Positions 54,042 to 64,000 of a DNA stretch of 64,000 bases are shown one piece after another. The notes below the pieces were generated by a model, which saw nothing but the letters and a program-made list of their open reading frames with translations, was not told the DNA's origin and did not search any database. Source of the DNA: an uncultured Aliivibrio sp. (lineage in GTDB: Bacteria > Pseudomonadota > Gammaproteobacteria > Enterobacterales > Vibrionaceae); the NCBI RefSeq assembly GCF_946479765.1, contig NZ_CAMLHO010000004.1, positions 1 to 64,000 on the forward strand. Reading direction: 5' to 3'. Made by a program: the position numbers and the translations under genes. Position 1 is the stretch's first letter, and each line of letters starts with the position of its first letter.

Positions 54042-56906
54042 ATGAGTGACTATAAAGAAACCTTGAACCTGCCTGAAACAGGATTCCCAATGCGCGGTAA
54101 TTTGGCTAATCGTGAGCCAGTAATGCTTAAGCATTGGTATGATGAAGATCTTTACGGCGAGATCCGTAAAGCGAAAAAAGGTAAAAAATCGTTTATATTG
54201 CATGACGGCCCTCCGTATGCAAATGGTGACATCCATATTGGTCATGCACTGAATAAGATTCTTAAAGACATTATTATTAAGTCAAAAACACTTTCTGGCT
54301 TTGATGCACCGTACATTCCAGGTTGGGATTGTCATGGTCTACCAATTGAATTAATGGTAGAGAAGAAAAAAGGTAAGCCAGGTCAAAAAATCTCAGCGGC
54401 TGAGTTCCGTGAAGAATGCCGTAAATACGCGGCAGTTCAAGTTGAAGGCCAAAAAGAAAGCTTTAAGCGTTTAGGTATCATGGGCGAGTGGGATAAACCA
54501 TACCGCACTATGGATTTTGGTACTGAAGCAAATATCATCCGTTCGTTGGGTAAAATTGCTGATCAAGGTCACCTACTTAAAGGGTTTAAACCTGTTCATT
54601 GGTGTACAGATTGTGGTTCAGCATTGGCTGAAGCAGAAGTTGAATACCAAGATAAAGTATCTCCATCTATTGATGTGCGTTTTATTGCAGCAGACGAAGC
54701 GGCAACATTAGCAAAATTCAGCACGCCTGAAGGTCATCAAGGTGAAGGTGAAGTATCTGTTGTTATCTGGACAACGACACCTTGGACATTACCTGCAAAC
54801 CGTGCAGTAGCATTACACGCTGATCTTGAATACGTATTAGTTCAAGTTGAAGCACACGGCGAGCAAAAAGCAGAACGTTTAATTCTTGCGTCTGAACTAG
54901 CAAAATCGGTGATGGATCGTGCTGGTATCGAGCATTTCCATAATTTAGGTTTTGCAAAAGGTTCAGATCTAGAACTTCTTCAATTTAACCACCCATTCTA
55001 TGGTTTTACTGTTCCTGCTATTTTAGGTGAACACGTAACGGTTGATTCGGGAACAGGTATCGTTCATACGGCACCTGGCCACGGTCAAGAAGATTTCGTT
55101 GTTGGTAAAAAATACGATTTAGAAATCGCAAACCCAGTAGGTTCAAATGGTGTATACCTTCCTGATACTGAATTGTTTGCTGGTCAACACGTATTTAAAG
55201 CGAACGATTCGGTTATTGATGTATTAAAAGAGAAAGGTGCATTACTGCATCATCACGCGTTTGAGCACAGCTACCCACATTGCTGGAGACACAAAACGCC
55301 GATCATTTTCCGTGCAACACCACAATGGTTCATCTCAATGGATCAAGCGGGTCTTCGTGCTAAAGCATTAGAAGAAGTGAAGAGTGTTGAGTGGATGCCT
55401 GAATGGGGCCAAAACCGTATTGAAGGTATGATCGAAGGTCGTCCTGAGTGGTGTATCTCTCGTCAACGTACTTGGGGTGTGCCAATCGCTCTATTCGTTC
55501 ACAAAGAAACGTCTGAATTGCACCCTGATTCATTAGAGCTAATTGAAAAAGTAGCTAAGCTAGTTGAAGAAAAAGGCATTCAAGCGTGGTGGGATCTTGA
55601 TATCGCCGAGCTTATGGGTGAAGAAGATGCGACTAGATACGAAAAAGTATTAGATACATTAGACGTATGGTTCGACTCAGGTGTTACTCACTTCTCTGTT
55701 GTTGATTCACGTGAAGAGTATGACTTCCCAGAAGAAAAAGAAGAAAGAACACACAGTGCTGACCTTTACTTAGAAGGTTCAGATCAACACCGTGGTTGGT
55801 TCCAATCATCATTGATATCTTCTGTTGCAATGAAAGGTAAAGCACCTTACCGACAAGTACTAACTCACGGTTTCGTGGTAGATGGTAATGGTCGTAAGAT
55901 GTCTAAATCTGTAGGTAATGTTGTTGCACCAAAAGACGTAACTAACAAGCTGGGTGCAGATATTCTTCGCCTGTGGGTTGCTTCTACGGATTACACTAAC
56001 GAAGTTGCGGTTTCTGATGAAATCCTAAAACGTTCAGCTGATGCATACCGTCGTATTCGTAACACGGCACGTTTCTTCCTAGCTAACTTAAACGGCTTTA
56101 ATCCAGAAACAGACATCGTTCCTGCTGAAGAAATGGTTGCTCTGGATCGCTGGGCTGTTGGTCGTGCATTTGCTGCACAAGAAGAAATCATCAAGTCTTA
56201 CGATGAATATAACCTACATGAAGTGACTCAACGTTTAATGCACTTCTGTTCAATTGAAATGGGTTCTTTCTACCTAGACGTAATTAAAGATCGCCAATAT
56301 ACAGCGAAGCAAAGTGGCCACGCTCAACGTAGCTGTCAAACTGCACTTTATTACATTGTAGAAGCATTAGTTCGTTGGATGGCGCCAATCATGTCATTCA
56401 CTGCCGATGAAATCTGGAATGAAATGCCAGGTGAGCGTGAGAAATTCGTGTTTACTGGTGAGTGGTATGAAGGTCTGTTTGACCTTGCAGAAGATGAAGA
56501 ACTGAATAACGATTTCTGGACTGAAATTCAGTCAGTTCGTGCGTCAGTAAATAAACTGTTAGAAACCGCTCGTGGTGAGAAGGTTATCGGTGGTTCGCTT
56601 CAAGCTGAAGTGACGTTATACGCTGATGATGCACTTGCTGCAAAAATCAATAAACTTGAAGATGAATTACGTTTTGTTCTTCTAACATCAAGCGCAACAG
56701 TGAAACCACTAAGCGAAAAATCAGAGTCAGCAAAAGCAACAGAACTTGCTGGTCTATTTGTTGATGTTGCCGCTTCTGAAGCAGCGAAGTGTGAGCGTTG
56801 TTGGCACCATGTTGCTGATGTCGGTACTATCGAAGGTCACGAAGAAGTATGTGGTCGTTGTGTATCTAACATTGATGGCGAAGGCGAAGAGCGTAAATTT
56901 GCATAA
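54042..56906 (+). CDS. ileS: Isoleucyl-tRNA synthetase
   Basis: Charges tRNA-Ile and edits mischarged valine. The 954-residue class Ia enzyme shows the HIGH motif [13 protein letters not shown] near residue 64, the editing (CP1) domain with [13 protein letters not shown] near residue 245, the KMSKS loop near residue 617 and a C-terminal zinc site CERCWHH...CGRC. This zinc-binding form is the eubacterial type sensitive to mupirocin. The stop codon overlaps the lspA ATG by one base (TAATG), giving translational coupling. Confidence 0.97.
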   Translation: MSDYKETLNLPETGFPMRGNLANREPVMLKHWYDEDLYGEIRKAKKGKKSFILHDGPPYANGDIHIGHALNKILKDIIIKSKTLSGFDAPYIPGWDCHGLPIELMVEKKKGKPGQKISAAEFREECRKYAAVQVEGQKESFKRLGIMGEWDKPYRTMDFGTEANIIRSLGKIADQGHLLKGFKPVHWCTDCGSALAEAEVEYQDKVSPSIDVRFIAADEAATLAKFSTPEGHQGEGEVSVVIWTTTPWTLPANRAVALHADLEYVLVQVEAHGEQKAERLILASELAKSVMDRAGIEHFHNLGFAKGSDLELLQFNHPFYGFTVPAILGEHVTVDSGTGIVHTAPGHGQEDFVVGKKYDLEIANPVGSNGVYLPDTELFAGQHVFKANDSVIDVLKEKGALLHHHAFEHSYPHCWRHKTPIIFRATPQWFISMDQAGLRAKALEEVKSVEWMPEWGQNRIEGMIEGRPEWCISRQRTWGVPIALFVHKETSELHPDSLELIEKVAKLVEEKGIQAWWDLDIAELMGEEDATRYEKVLDTLDVWFDSGVTHFSVVDSREEYDFPEEKEERTHSADLYLEGSDQHRGWFQSSLISSVAMKGKAPYRQVLTHGFVVDGNGRKMSKSVGNVVAPKDVTNKLGADILRLWVASTDYTNEVAVSDEILKRSADAYRRIRNTARFFLANLNGFNPETDIVPAEEMVALDRWAVGRAFAAQEEIIKSYDEYNLHEVTQRLMHFCSIEMGSFYLDVIKDRQYTAKQSGHAQRSCQTALYYIVEALVRWMAPIMSFTADEIWNEMPGEREKFVFTGEWYEGLFDLAEDEELNNDFWTEIQSVRASVNKLLETARGEKVIGGSLQAEVTLYADDALAAKINKLEDELRFVLLTSSATVKPLSEKSESAKATELAGLFVDVAASEAAKCERCWHHVADVGTIEGHEEVCGRCVSNIDGEGEERKFA

Positions 56907-57421
56907 TGACTAGCGATAATAAGACATTACCGCTGCTTAAAGAATCAGGACTCCGCTGGCTATGGCTAGCGGGGATCATCTTTATGGCAGACATTAGCAT
57001 CAAGTTATTTGTGATGAAAGAGATGAGTTATGGTTGGGCAAACCGCATTGAGGTATTGCCATTCTTTAACTTTCTTTATGTTCACAACTATGGTGCTGCA
57101 TTTAGTTTTTTAAGTGATCAAGCAGGTTGGCAGCGCTGGTTCTTTACCAGTATTGCTATCGCTGTGTGTGGTTTGTTAGGATATTGGATGCGTAAAGCCC
57201 CACAAACTGACAAACTAAACAACATGGCTTATGCACTGATCATTGGTGGTGCAATTGGTAATGTGTTTGATCGTATAGTTCATGGATTTGTCGTGGATTA
57301 TCTTGATTTTTATTGGGGTAATTACCACTGGCCCGCTTTCAATTTGGCGGATGCTGCAATCTGTATTGGTGCGGGACTTATCATCTTAGATGGTTTCCGT
57401 ACTAATAAAAAAGAACAATAA
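56906..57421 (+). CDS. lspA: Lipoprotein signal peptidase II
   Basis: Inner-membrane aspartyl protease that removes the signal peptide of lipidated prolipoproteins. The 171-residue protein has four hydrophobic segments and the catalytic pair in [10 protein letters not shown] near residue 117 and [11 protein letters not shown] near residue 144. It acts after lgt, which also lies in this window and has lipoprotein clients such as mltC and csgG here. It overlaps the ileS stop and is followed by a terminator. Confidence 0.96.
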   Translation: MTSDNKTLPLLKESGLRWLWLAGIIFMADISIKLFVMKEMSYGWANRIEVLPFFNFLYVHNYGAAFSFLSDQAGWQRWFFTSIAIAVCGLLGYWMRKAPQTDKLNNMAYALIIGGAIGNVFDRIVHGFVVDYLDFYWGNYHWPAFNLADAAICIGAGLIILDGFRTNKKEQ

Positions 57422-57439
57422 GCAAAAGAAAGTAAATTA

Positions 57440-57473
57440 GCGCTGCCCGTGAATTCGAGGTGGCGTTTTTTTT
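57440..57473 (+). terminator. Terminator or attenuator between lspA and fkpB
   Basis: CGCTGCC pairs with GGTGGCG (two G-U pairs) around an 11-base loop, followed by eight or more T. fkpB starts 41 bases later, so transcription probably continues in part or restarts. Confidence 0.7.
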
Positions 57474-57513
57474 AATTCGATATTTTAAAATTAGTATTAT
57501 CTAAGGGAAGAAG

Positions 57514-57945
57514 ATGTCTAAAATCGAAAATAACAGTGAAGTAACCTTACATTTCACCATTAAGTTAAAAGATGGTTCGGTTGCTGATAGCACTCATAGT
57601 TCGGGTAAAGCAGCAAAATTTACTATGGGTGATGGCAGCCTTAGTGAAAACTTTGAAAAATGTTTATTGGGTTTAGAATCTGAACAATCAAAAAGTATTG
57701 AACTGAATGCGGTTGATGCCTTTGGTTTGCCAAACCCTGATAATATTCATCATATGGATCGTAATCGCTTCGTGGGTGATGCTGCAGCTGAAATCGGTAC
57801 TATCATGGCGTTCAGTGGACCTGATGGTATGGATATCCCTGGTATTATTACCGAGATCGCTGGTGATTCAGTGACGGTTGATTTTAATCACCCATTAGCG
57901 GGTCAAGATGTTATCTTTGACGTAGAAATTGTAGCGGTTGGTTAA
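57514..57945 (+). CDS. fkpB: FKBP-type peptidyl-prolyl isomerase (SlpA/FkpB)
   Basis: Cytoplasmic FKBP fold with an inserted chaperone flap (IF domain), 143 residues. NSEVTLHFTIKLKDGSVADS near residue 6 and MGDGSLSENFEKCLLGL near residue 38 form the FKBP core, and the IF region follows around residues 70-115. In this family the isomerase activity is modest and the chaperone activity stronger. It precedes ispH by 24 bases; its order between lspA and ispH is conserved. Confidence 0.94.
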   Translation: MSKIENNSEVTLHFTIKLKDGSVADSTHSSGKAAKFTMGDGSLSENFEKCLLGLESEQSKSIELNAVDAFGLPNPDNIHHMDRNRFVGDAAAEIGTIMAFSGPDGMDIPGIITEIAGDSVTVDFNHPLAGQDVIFDVEIVAVG

Positions 57946-57969
57946 TCCAACAAGACATAGAGATAAAAA

Positions 57970-58914
57970 ATGAAAATAGTATTAGCGAACCCTCGTGGAT
58001 TTTGTGCCGGTGTTGATCGTGCCATTAGCATTGTTGAACGAGCTCTTGAATTGTATGAAGCGCCTATTTATGTTCGCCATGAAGTGGTACATAACCGTTT
58101 TGTTGTTGAGGGTTTAAAGCAGCGCGGTGCTATTTTTGTTGAAGAGCTAAGTGAAGTTCCTGACGATAATATCGTGATATTCTCAGCTCACGGAGTTTCT
58201 CAAGCGGTACGTCTAGAGGCAAAAGAACGAGCATTAACGGTATTTGATGCAACTTGCCCATTGGTCACTAAAGTTCATATGGAAGTTGCTCGCGCAAGTA
58301 AGAAAAATATCGAAGTGGTATTGATTGGTCATGCGGGCCACCCAGAAGTTGAAGGGACGATGGGGCAATATGCAAGTGAAGCTGGGGGGATGTATTTAGT
58401 CGAAACCCCTGAGGATGTTGATAAATTAACGGTTCGTGACTCAAGTAATTTGCATTATGTCAGTCAAACGACCTTATCGGTTGATGAAACCGCAGATGTT
58501 ATTGATGAATTACGCCGAGTATTCCCTGAGATCCAAGGGCCGCGTAAAGATGATATTTGTTATGCAACGCAAAACCGTCAAGATGCAGTGCGAGATATGG
58601 CAAGTCAAGTTGATGTGATGATAGTTGTGGGCTCTAAAAATTCATCTAACTCAAACCGTTTACGTGAATTGTCTGAAAAATTAGGTACAACGAGTTATTT
58701 GATTGATTGCCCTGAAGAGCTAAAAGAAGAATGGTTAACCAACCAAGCTAAAGTCGGTGTAACAGCCGGAGCATCGGCCCCAGAAGAATTAGTGAATCAA
58801 ATAATTGAACAAGTAAAAATCTTTGGTGGTACAACGATTGAAGAGTTAAATGGCCGTGAAGAAAACATGTTCTTTGAAGTACCAAAAGAGCTGCAAATTA
58901 AAACGGTGTCTTAA
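57970..58914 (+). CDS. ispH: 4-hydroxy-3-methylbut-2-enyl diphosphate reductase
   Basis: Last enzyme of the methylerythritol phosphate pathway: an iron-sulfur reductase yielding IPP and DMAPP. The 314-residue protein keeps the three cluster Cys, in GFCAGVDRA near residue 12, [11 protein letters not shown] near residue 96 and ICYATQNRQ near residue 197, and the His ligands in [12 protein letters not shown] and [16 protein letters not shown]. It ends the ribF-to-ispH run. Confidence 0.97.
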   Translation: MKIVLANPRGFCAGVDRAISIVERALELYEAPIYVRHEVVHNRFVVEGLKQRGAIFVEELSEVPDDNIVIFSAHGVSQAVRLEAKERALTVFDATCPLVTKVHMEVARASKKNIEVVLIGHAGHPEVEGTMGQYASEAGGMYLVETPEDVDKLTVRDSSNLHYVSQTTLSVDETADVIDELRRVFPEIQGPRKDDICYATQNRQDAVRDMASQVDVMIVVGSKNSSNSNRLRELSEKLGTTSYLIDCPEELKEEWLTNQAKVGVTAGASAPEELVNQIIEQVKIFGGTTIEELNGREENMFFEVPKELQIKTVS

Positions 58915-58944
58915 ATCTTCGCATAGTCGAACTGGAAAAATTAA

Positions 58945-59796
<852 letters not shown>

Positions 59797-59805
59797 TTTT
59801 TAATT

Positions 59806-59840
59806 AAGCCCGAATCATTTATTGGTTCGGGCTTTTTTTT
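59806..59840 (+). terminator. Intrinsic terminator after dapB
   Basis: AAGCCCGAA pairs with TTCGGGCTT around an 11-base loop and ends in a run of T. It starts 9 bases after the dapB stop. Confidence 0.9.
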
Positions 59841-60204
59841 ACGATAAGAAAATACGTAATCATGATTTATGCACGTATGGTGAACTGTATTTATAAGGTT
59901 AGACATTTTATAGGCTATATTTTCTTATTGTTGATTAGAATTATCATGCTTACTTTTTTGTTGTTTTTAATGCTTATCTATCGATTTATTGTCCAGTCTC
60001 TTATTTGTTTGTGTTTGGTTGCTATTTTAACGTTTGCTTTATTTTTGTGAGTAATTTTTTTTGATGAAAAAAGATTGAATATGCAAAAAAGTAGCTCGTG
60101 GGTAAATATTAGACATATTGATAGTAATAGTTTGAGTTTTTATTGTAAAAATTGTTTTTTTGGTATGAGTTGTCTAAAAAGGTTATTTTATAATGTATTT
60201 TATG
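59841..60204. other. AT-rich region upstream of the carAB promoter
   Basis: More than 360 bases without a convincing gene. The only ORF (59862-60050, 62 codons) is Leu/Ile/Phe-rich with no ribosome binding site, and I do not call it. A PurR-like site lies inside it at 60024-60039. In Escherichia coli the equivalent region holds a second, pyrimidine- and purine-controlled carAB promoter; I could not locate one with certainty. Confidence 0.5.
60024..60039. promoter_or_regulatory. Weak PurR-like site upstream of carA
   Basis: ATTTTAACGTTTGCTT keeps AACGTTTGC of the PurR-type palindrome (11 of 16 positions). PurR does control carAB in Escherichia coli, which raises the plausibility, but the left half is poor. 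Confidence 0.3.
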
Positions 60205-60233
60205 TTGACACTTACCCTATAGATCTCTAAAAT
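60205..60233 (+). promoter_or_regulatory. carAB promoter
   Basis: A perfect TTGACA and a TAAAAT -10 box separated by 17 bases, giving a leader of about 100 bases before the carA start. Confidence 0.7.
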
Positions 60234-60287
60234 TTCGCCAATTTGTCAAAATCCGACCTTGAAGTTCGAGTTTTGGGTTTAAAAAAA

Positions 60288-60328
60288 CAACTTTGCATTA
60301 CCATGCTGTAAAGTTGAATATTTATTAT
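60288..60328 (+). promoter_or_regulatory. carA leader hairpin overlapping an ARG-box-like sequence
   Basis: CAACTTT-GCA pairs with TGC-(TGT)-AAAGTTG (60288-60316). Its right end runs into TGAATATTTATTAT (60315-60328), which matches the ArgR box TGAATWWWWATTCA at 12 of 14 positions. It ends 4 bases before the Shine-Dalgarno GGAGG. A second tandem box, usual for ArgR operators, was not found. Confidence 0.35.
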
Positions 60329-60342
60329 GTTTGGAGGTTGTC

Positions 60343-61497
60343 TTGAGTAAATCAGCGCTGTTAGTCCTAGAAGATGGGACAGTGTTCCGCGGTCAATCGA
60401 TTGGAGCAGATGGCTCGGCCATTGGTGAAGTCGTTTTTAATACCTCGATGACGGGGTACCAAGAAATTCTCACTGATCCTTCCTATTCTCAACAAATCGT
60501 TACTCTTACTTATCCTCACATTGGCAATACCGGAATCAATTCCGAAGATGAAGAATCTTCTTCCATCCACGCTCAAGGCCTTGTGATTCGCGATCTTCCT
60601 CTCTTAGCTTCAAACTTCCGCAGTGAACAAACTCTTTCTGATTATCTTAAATCTCAAAATATCGTCGGCATTGCTGATATCGATACGCGTAAGCTGACTC
60701 GAATTTTGCGTGAAAAAGGTGCTCAGAATGGTTGTATCGTTGCTGGGTCTTCTACAAAAGAAAGCGACTTAGATGAAGTATTTGCACTTACTCAAGCAAA
60801 AGAGTTCCCCGGTCTTAAGGGAATGGATTTAGCGAAAGAAGTAACCACTTCTGAAGCTTACCAATGGAAGCAAGGTTCTTGGACACTGACTGGCGGTCTG
60901 CCAGAAGAAAAAGCGGACAGTGAATTACCATTCCACGTTGTTGCTTACGATTTCGGTGCAAAACGTAATATCCTACGTATGTTAGTAGACCGTGGTTGTC
61001 GTCTAACCGTCGTTCCTGCACAAACTTCTGCTGAAGAAGTGTTAGCAATGAATCCAGATGGCATATTCCTATCAAATGGTCCTGGCGACCCTGCACCATG
61101 CACTTACGCCATTGAAGCAACAAAAGTGTTTCTAGAAAAAGGGTTACCAATCTTTGGAATCTGTCTAGGCCACCAAATTTTGGCTCTGGCTTCTGGTGCA
61201 CAAACCGTAAAAATGAAGTTTGGTCATCACGGCGCAAATCACCCGGTTAAAGACTTGGATCGTGATGTGGTTATGATCACTGCACAGAACCACGGTTTTG
61301 CGGCGGATGAAGAAACACTACCTGAGAACCTTCGTGCAACACACAAATCATTGTTTGATGGCACGCTGCAAGGTATTCATCGTACAGACAAACCAGCATT
61401 CAGCTTTCAAGGTCACCCTGAAGCAAGCCCGGGTCCACATGATGCAGCGCCATTATTTGACCATTTCATTGAATTGATTCAGCAGCATAAAGCTTAA
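60343..61497 (+). CDS. carA: Carbamoyl-phosphate synthase small subunit (TTG start)
   Basis: Glutamine amidotransferase subunit that supplies ammonia to CarB for carbamoyl phosphate, shared by arginine and pyrimidine synthesis. The protein begins at [11 protein letters not shown], read from TTG 60343, which lies 5 bases after GGAGG; the track's TTG at 60331 lies before that site and is unlikely. The 384-residue protein has an N-terminal CarA domain ([17 protein letters not shown] near residue 31) and a class I GATase domain with the nucleophile Cys in [10 protein letters not shown] near residue 271 and the His in GHPEASPGP near residue 355. Confidence 0.95.
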   Translation: MSKSALLVLEDGTVFRGQSIGADGSAIGEVVFNTSMTGYQEILTDPSYSQQIVTLTYPHIGNTGINSEDEESSSIHAQGLVIRDLPLLASNFRSEQTLSDYLKSQNIVGIADIDTRKLTRILREKGAQNGCIVAGSSTKESDLDEVFALTQAKEFPGLKGMDLAKEVTTSEAYQWKQGSWTLTGGLPEEKADSELPFHVVAYDFGAKRNILRMLVDRGCRLTVVPAQTSAEEVLAMNPDGIFLSNGPGDPAPCTYAIEATKVFLEKGLPIFGICLGHQILALASGAQTVKMKFGHHGANHPVKDLDRDVVMITAQNHGFAADEETLPENLRATHKSLFDGTLQGIHRTDKPAFSFQGHPEASPGPHDAAPLFDHFIELIQQHKA

Positions 61498-61514
61498 CTC
61501 GGAGTAGTAATAAA

Positions 61515-64000
61515 ATGCCAAAACGTACTGACATTAAAAGCGTTCTAATTCTAGGTGCAGGCCCAATCGTAATCGGCCAAGCATGTGAATTTGACTACTC
61601 TGGTGCACAAGCGTGTAAAGCACTTCGTGAAGAAGGCTACCGCGTTATTCTTGTGAATTCTAATCCAGCAACAATCATGACTGACCCAGACATGGCTGAT
61701 GCAACCTACATTGAACCTATCCATTGGGAAGTGGTTCGTAACATCATCGAAAAAGAACGTCCAGATGCGGTACTGCCGACAATGGGTGGCCAAACGGCAT
61801 TGAACTGTGCGCTTGAACTAGAAAAACACGGTGTTCTAGCTGAGTTCGGTGTTGAGATGATTGGTGCAACGGCGGATGCGATTGATAAAGCAGAAGACCG
61901 TTCACGTTTTGATAAAGCAATGAAGTCAATTGGCCTTGAATGTCCAAATGCTGATACCGCAAAAACAATGGAAGAAGCTTATAAAGTTTTAGAAATGGTG
62001 GGTTTCCCTTGTATCATTCGTCCATCATTTACGATGGGTGGTACGGGTGGTGGTATCGCGTATAACAAAGAAGAATTTGAAGAAATTTGTCGCGGTGGTT
62101 TGGATCTTTCTCCAACCAACGAGCTTTTAATCGATGAATCATTGATCGGTTGGAAAGAGTACGAGATGGAAGTGGTTCGTGATAAAAACGACAACTGCAT
62201 TATCGTATGTACGATTGAAAACTTTGATGCAATGGGCATTCACACTGGTGATTCAATCACGGTAGCTCCTGCTCAAACGTTAACGGATAAAGAATACCAA
62301 CTAATGCGTAACGCTTCTCTAGCAGTATTGCGTGAGATTGGTGTTGAAACGGGCGGTTCAAACGTACAGTTTGGTATCAACCCGAAAGACGGCCGTATGG
62401 TTGTTATCGAAATGAACCCTCGAGTATCACGTTCATCAGCTCTAGCGTCTAAAGCAACTGGTTTCCCTATTGCAAAAATCGCCGCAAAATTAGCGATTGG
62501 CTATACGCTTGATGAGTTAATGAATGACATCACTGGTGGTGCAACGCCAGCATCATTTGAACCAACAATCGATTATGTTGTCACTAAGATCCCTCGTTTT
62601 AACTTCGAAAAATTCGCAGGGGCTAACGATCGTCTAACAACACAGATGAAATCAGTTGGTGAAGTGATGGCTATCGGCCGTAACCAACAAGAATCACTAC
62701 AGAAAGCGCTTCGTGGCTTAGAAGTCGGTGCTGACGGTTTTGATGAAATGGTTGATCTTGATGCGCCTGACGCATTAACAAAGATCCGTCATGAATTAAA
62801 AGACGCAGGTGCTGAGCGTATCTGGTATATCGCTGATGCATTCCGTGCTGGCATGTCTGTTGATGGTGTATTTAACCTAACGAATGTTGACCGTTGGTTC
62901 TTAGTTCAAATCGAAGATTTAGTTAAGATGGAAGCAGAAGTTAAAGCGGGCGGTTTCGCTAGCTTAACTGCGGATAGCCTTCGTCAATTAAAACGTAAAG
63001 GCTTTGCTGATGCTCGTCTATCTAAGTTATTAGGTGTTGCTGAAAGTGAAATCCGTCGTCTTCGTGACCAGCATGATATTCATCCTGTCTACAAGCGTGT
63101 AGATACGTGTGCGGCTGAATTTTCTTCGGATACTGCTTACATGTATTCAACGTATGATGAAGAATGTGAATCGAATCCAACCGACAATGATAAGATCATG
63201 ATCTTAGGTGGCGGTCCAAACCGTATCGGCCAAGGTATTGAATTTGATTATTGTTGTGTACACGCATCATTAGCACTTCGTGAAGATGGCTACGAAACTA
63301 TCATGGTTAACTGTAACCCTGAGACCGTTTCTACTGATTACGATACGTCTGACCGCTTGTACTTTGAACCAGTAACACTGGAAGATGTATTAGCCATCGT
63401 TCGTATTGAAAAACCAAAAGGCGTTATCGTTCAGTACGGTGGTCAAACACCACTTAAACTGGCTCGTGCTCTTGAAGCTGCCGGTGTTCCGATTATCGGT
63501 ACAAGCCCTGATGCTATCGACCGTGCAGAAGACCGTGAGCGCTTCCAAGTTGCAGTAGACCGTCTAGGCCTTCTACAGCCAGAAAATGCAACGGTAACGG
63601 CAATGGAACAAGCGATTGAGAAATCAAGAGAAATAGGTTTCCCATTAGTTGTTCGTCCTTCTTATGTTCTTGGTGGTCGTGCGATGGAAATCGTATACGA
63701 TGAGCAAGACTTGCGTCGCTACTTTAACGAAGCAGTAAGCGTTTCAAATGAATCACCAGTTCTACTTGATAGCTTCCTAGATGATGCCATCGAAGTCGAT
63801 GTAGATGCTATCTGCGACGGTGAGCAAGTGGTTATCGCTGGTATTATGGAGCACATCGAACAAGCAGGTGTTCACTCTGGTGACTCAGCATGTTCTCTTC
63901 CTGCTTATACATTAAGTGAAGAAATCCAAGACGTAATGCGTGATCAAGTACGTAAGCTAGCATTTGAGCTAGGTGTACGTGGCTTAATGAACACACAATT
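61515..64000 (+). CDS. carB: Carbamoyl-phosphate synthase large subunit, 3' end beyond the window
   Basis: Synthetase subunit with two ATP-grasp halves that phosphorylate bicarbonate and then carbamate. The ORF opens [20 protein letters not shown] at 61515, 17 bases after carA, with GGAG upstream, and stays open to the window end: about 828 of roughly 1,075 residues. The first half contains [15 protein letters not shown] near residue 170 and [18 protein letters not shown] near residue 299; the second half restarts with [19 protein letters not shown] near residue 562 and [15 protein letters not shown] near residue 716. It is absent from the ORF track because no stop lies inside the window. Confidence 0.97.
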   Translation, partial: MPKRTDIKSVLILGAGPIVIGQACEFDYSGAQACKALREEGYRVILVNSNPATIMTDPDMADATYIEPIHWEVVRNIIEKERPDAVLPTMGGQTALNCALELEKHGVLAEFGVEMIGATADAIDKAEDRSRFDKAMKSIGLECPNADTAKTMEEAYKVLEMVGFPCIIRPSFTMGGTGGGIAYNKEEFEEICRGGLDLSPTNELLIDESLIGWKEYEMEVVRDKNDNCIIVCTIENFDAMGIHTGDSITVAPAQTLTDKEYQLMRNASLAVLREIGVETGGSNVQFGINPKDGRMVVIEMNPRVSRSSALASKATGFPIAKIAAKLAIGYTLDELMNDITGGATPASFEPTIDYVVTKIPRFNFEKFAGANDRLTTQMKSVGEVMAIGRNQQESLQKALRGLEVGADGFDEMVDLDAPDALTKIRHELKDAGAERIWYIADAFRAGMSVDGVFNLTNVDRWFLVQIEDLVKMEAEVKAGGFASLTADSLRQLKRKGFADARLSKLLGVAESEIRRLRDQHDIHPVYKRVDTCAAEFSSDTAYMYSTYDEECESNPTDNDKIMILGGGPNRIGQGIEFDYCCVHASLALREDGYETIMVNCNPETVSTDYDTSDRLYFEPVTLEDVLAIVRIEKPKGVIVQYGGQTPLKLARALEAAGVPIIGTSPDAIDRAEDRERFQVAVDRLGLLQPENATVTAMEQAIEKSREIGFPLVVRPSYVLGGRAMEIVYDEQDLRRYFNEAVSVSNESPVLLDSFLDDAIEVDVDAICDGEQVVIAGIMEHIEQAGVHSGDSACSLPAYTLSEEIQDVMRDQVRKLAFELGVRGLMNTQ

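Noticed and set aside
59862-60050. 62-codon hydrophobic ORF upstream of carA
   Set aside because: No ribosome binding site, AT-rich sequence, and it overlaps the expected carAB control region. A short membrane protein cannot be fully excluded.

Overview
The window is a stretch of core chromosome from a gamma-proteobacterium of the family Vibrionaceae, most likely Aliivibrio and plausibly A. fischeri. This rests on low GC, Vibrio-type VpsR and HlyU, an Escherichia-like backbone order with Vibrio-specific changes, and Vibrio-style spacer repeats. I cannot fix the species without a search. No insertion sequence, integrase, prophage or CRISPR array is visible, and nearly every gene has a recognisable family.

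Layout. 1-250: two minus-strand tRNA genes (Thr, cut by the window edge, and Phe) with a clear promoter. 310-2873: mutY-yggX-mltC, divergent from trmB-glsB (3094-4817). 4818-5114: a palindromic repeat spacer. 5115-9909: yggS-proC-yggT-yggU-DUF4426-rdgB-hemW on the minus strand, divergent from the twitching ATPases pilT-pilU (9933-12079). 12170-17590: metK, sprT, endA, rsmE, gshB, yqgE, ruvX on the minus strand. 17988-23701: the carbon block tkt-epd-pgk-fbaA. 23909-28177: srmB, trmN6, brnQ, fldB. 28308-34807: xerD-dsbC-recJ-prfB-lysS, with prfB carrying the classical +1 programmed frameshift, which the ORF track misses. 35207-43300: vpsR, mutH, then rppH-ptsP-tauE-lgt-thyA.

43514-47757: a complete two-operon curli locus (csgDEFG divergent from csgBA), the most distinctive accessory region. 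It is AT-rich. Its CsgA is more than twice the length of the Escherichia protein, with about a dozen Asp/Arg-patterned repeats. 48027-50831: a Na+/phosphate cotransporter with Pho-box-like repeats, nhaR (without nhaA) and hlyU. 50942-64000: rpsT, divergent from murJ-ribF-ileS-lspA-fkpB-ispH-dapB, then carA and carB; carB runs off the end of the window.

The genes serve mainly translation and tRNA modification, DNA repair, envelope and lipoprotein biogenesis, central carbon metabolism and one-carbon/nucleotide metabolism. Two modules concern surface life: VpsR and curli. Regulation readable in the DNA includes a six-box tandem MetJ array at metK, PurR-like operators shared by tkt, fbaA and possibly carA, Pho-box-like repeats at the phosphate transporter, and many intrinsic terminators. 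I found no convincing wholly new system; the strongest leads are the expanded curlin, the operator arrays and two families of intergenic repeats.
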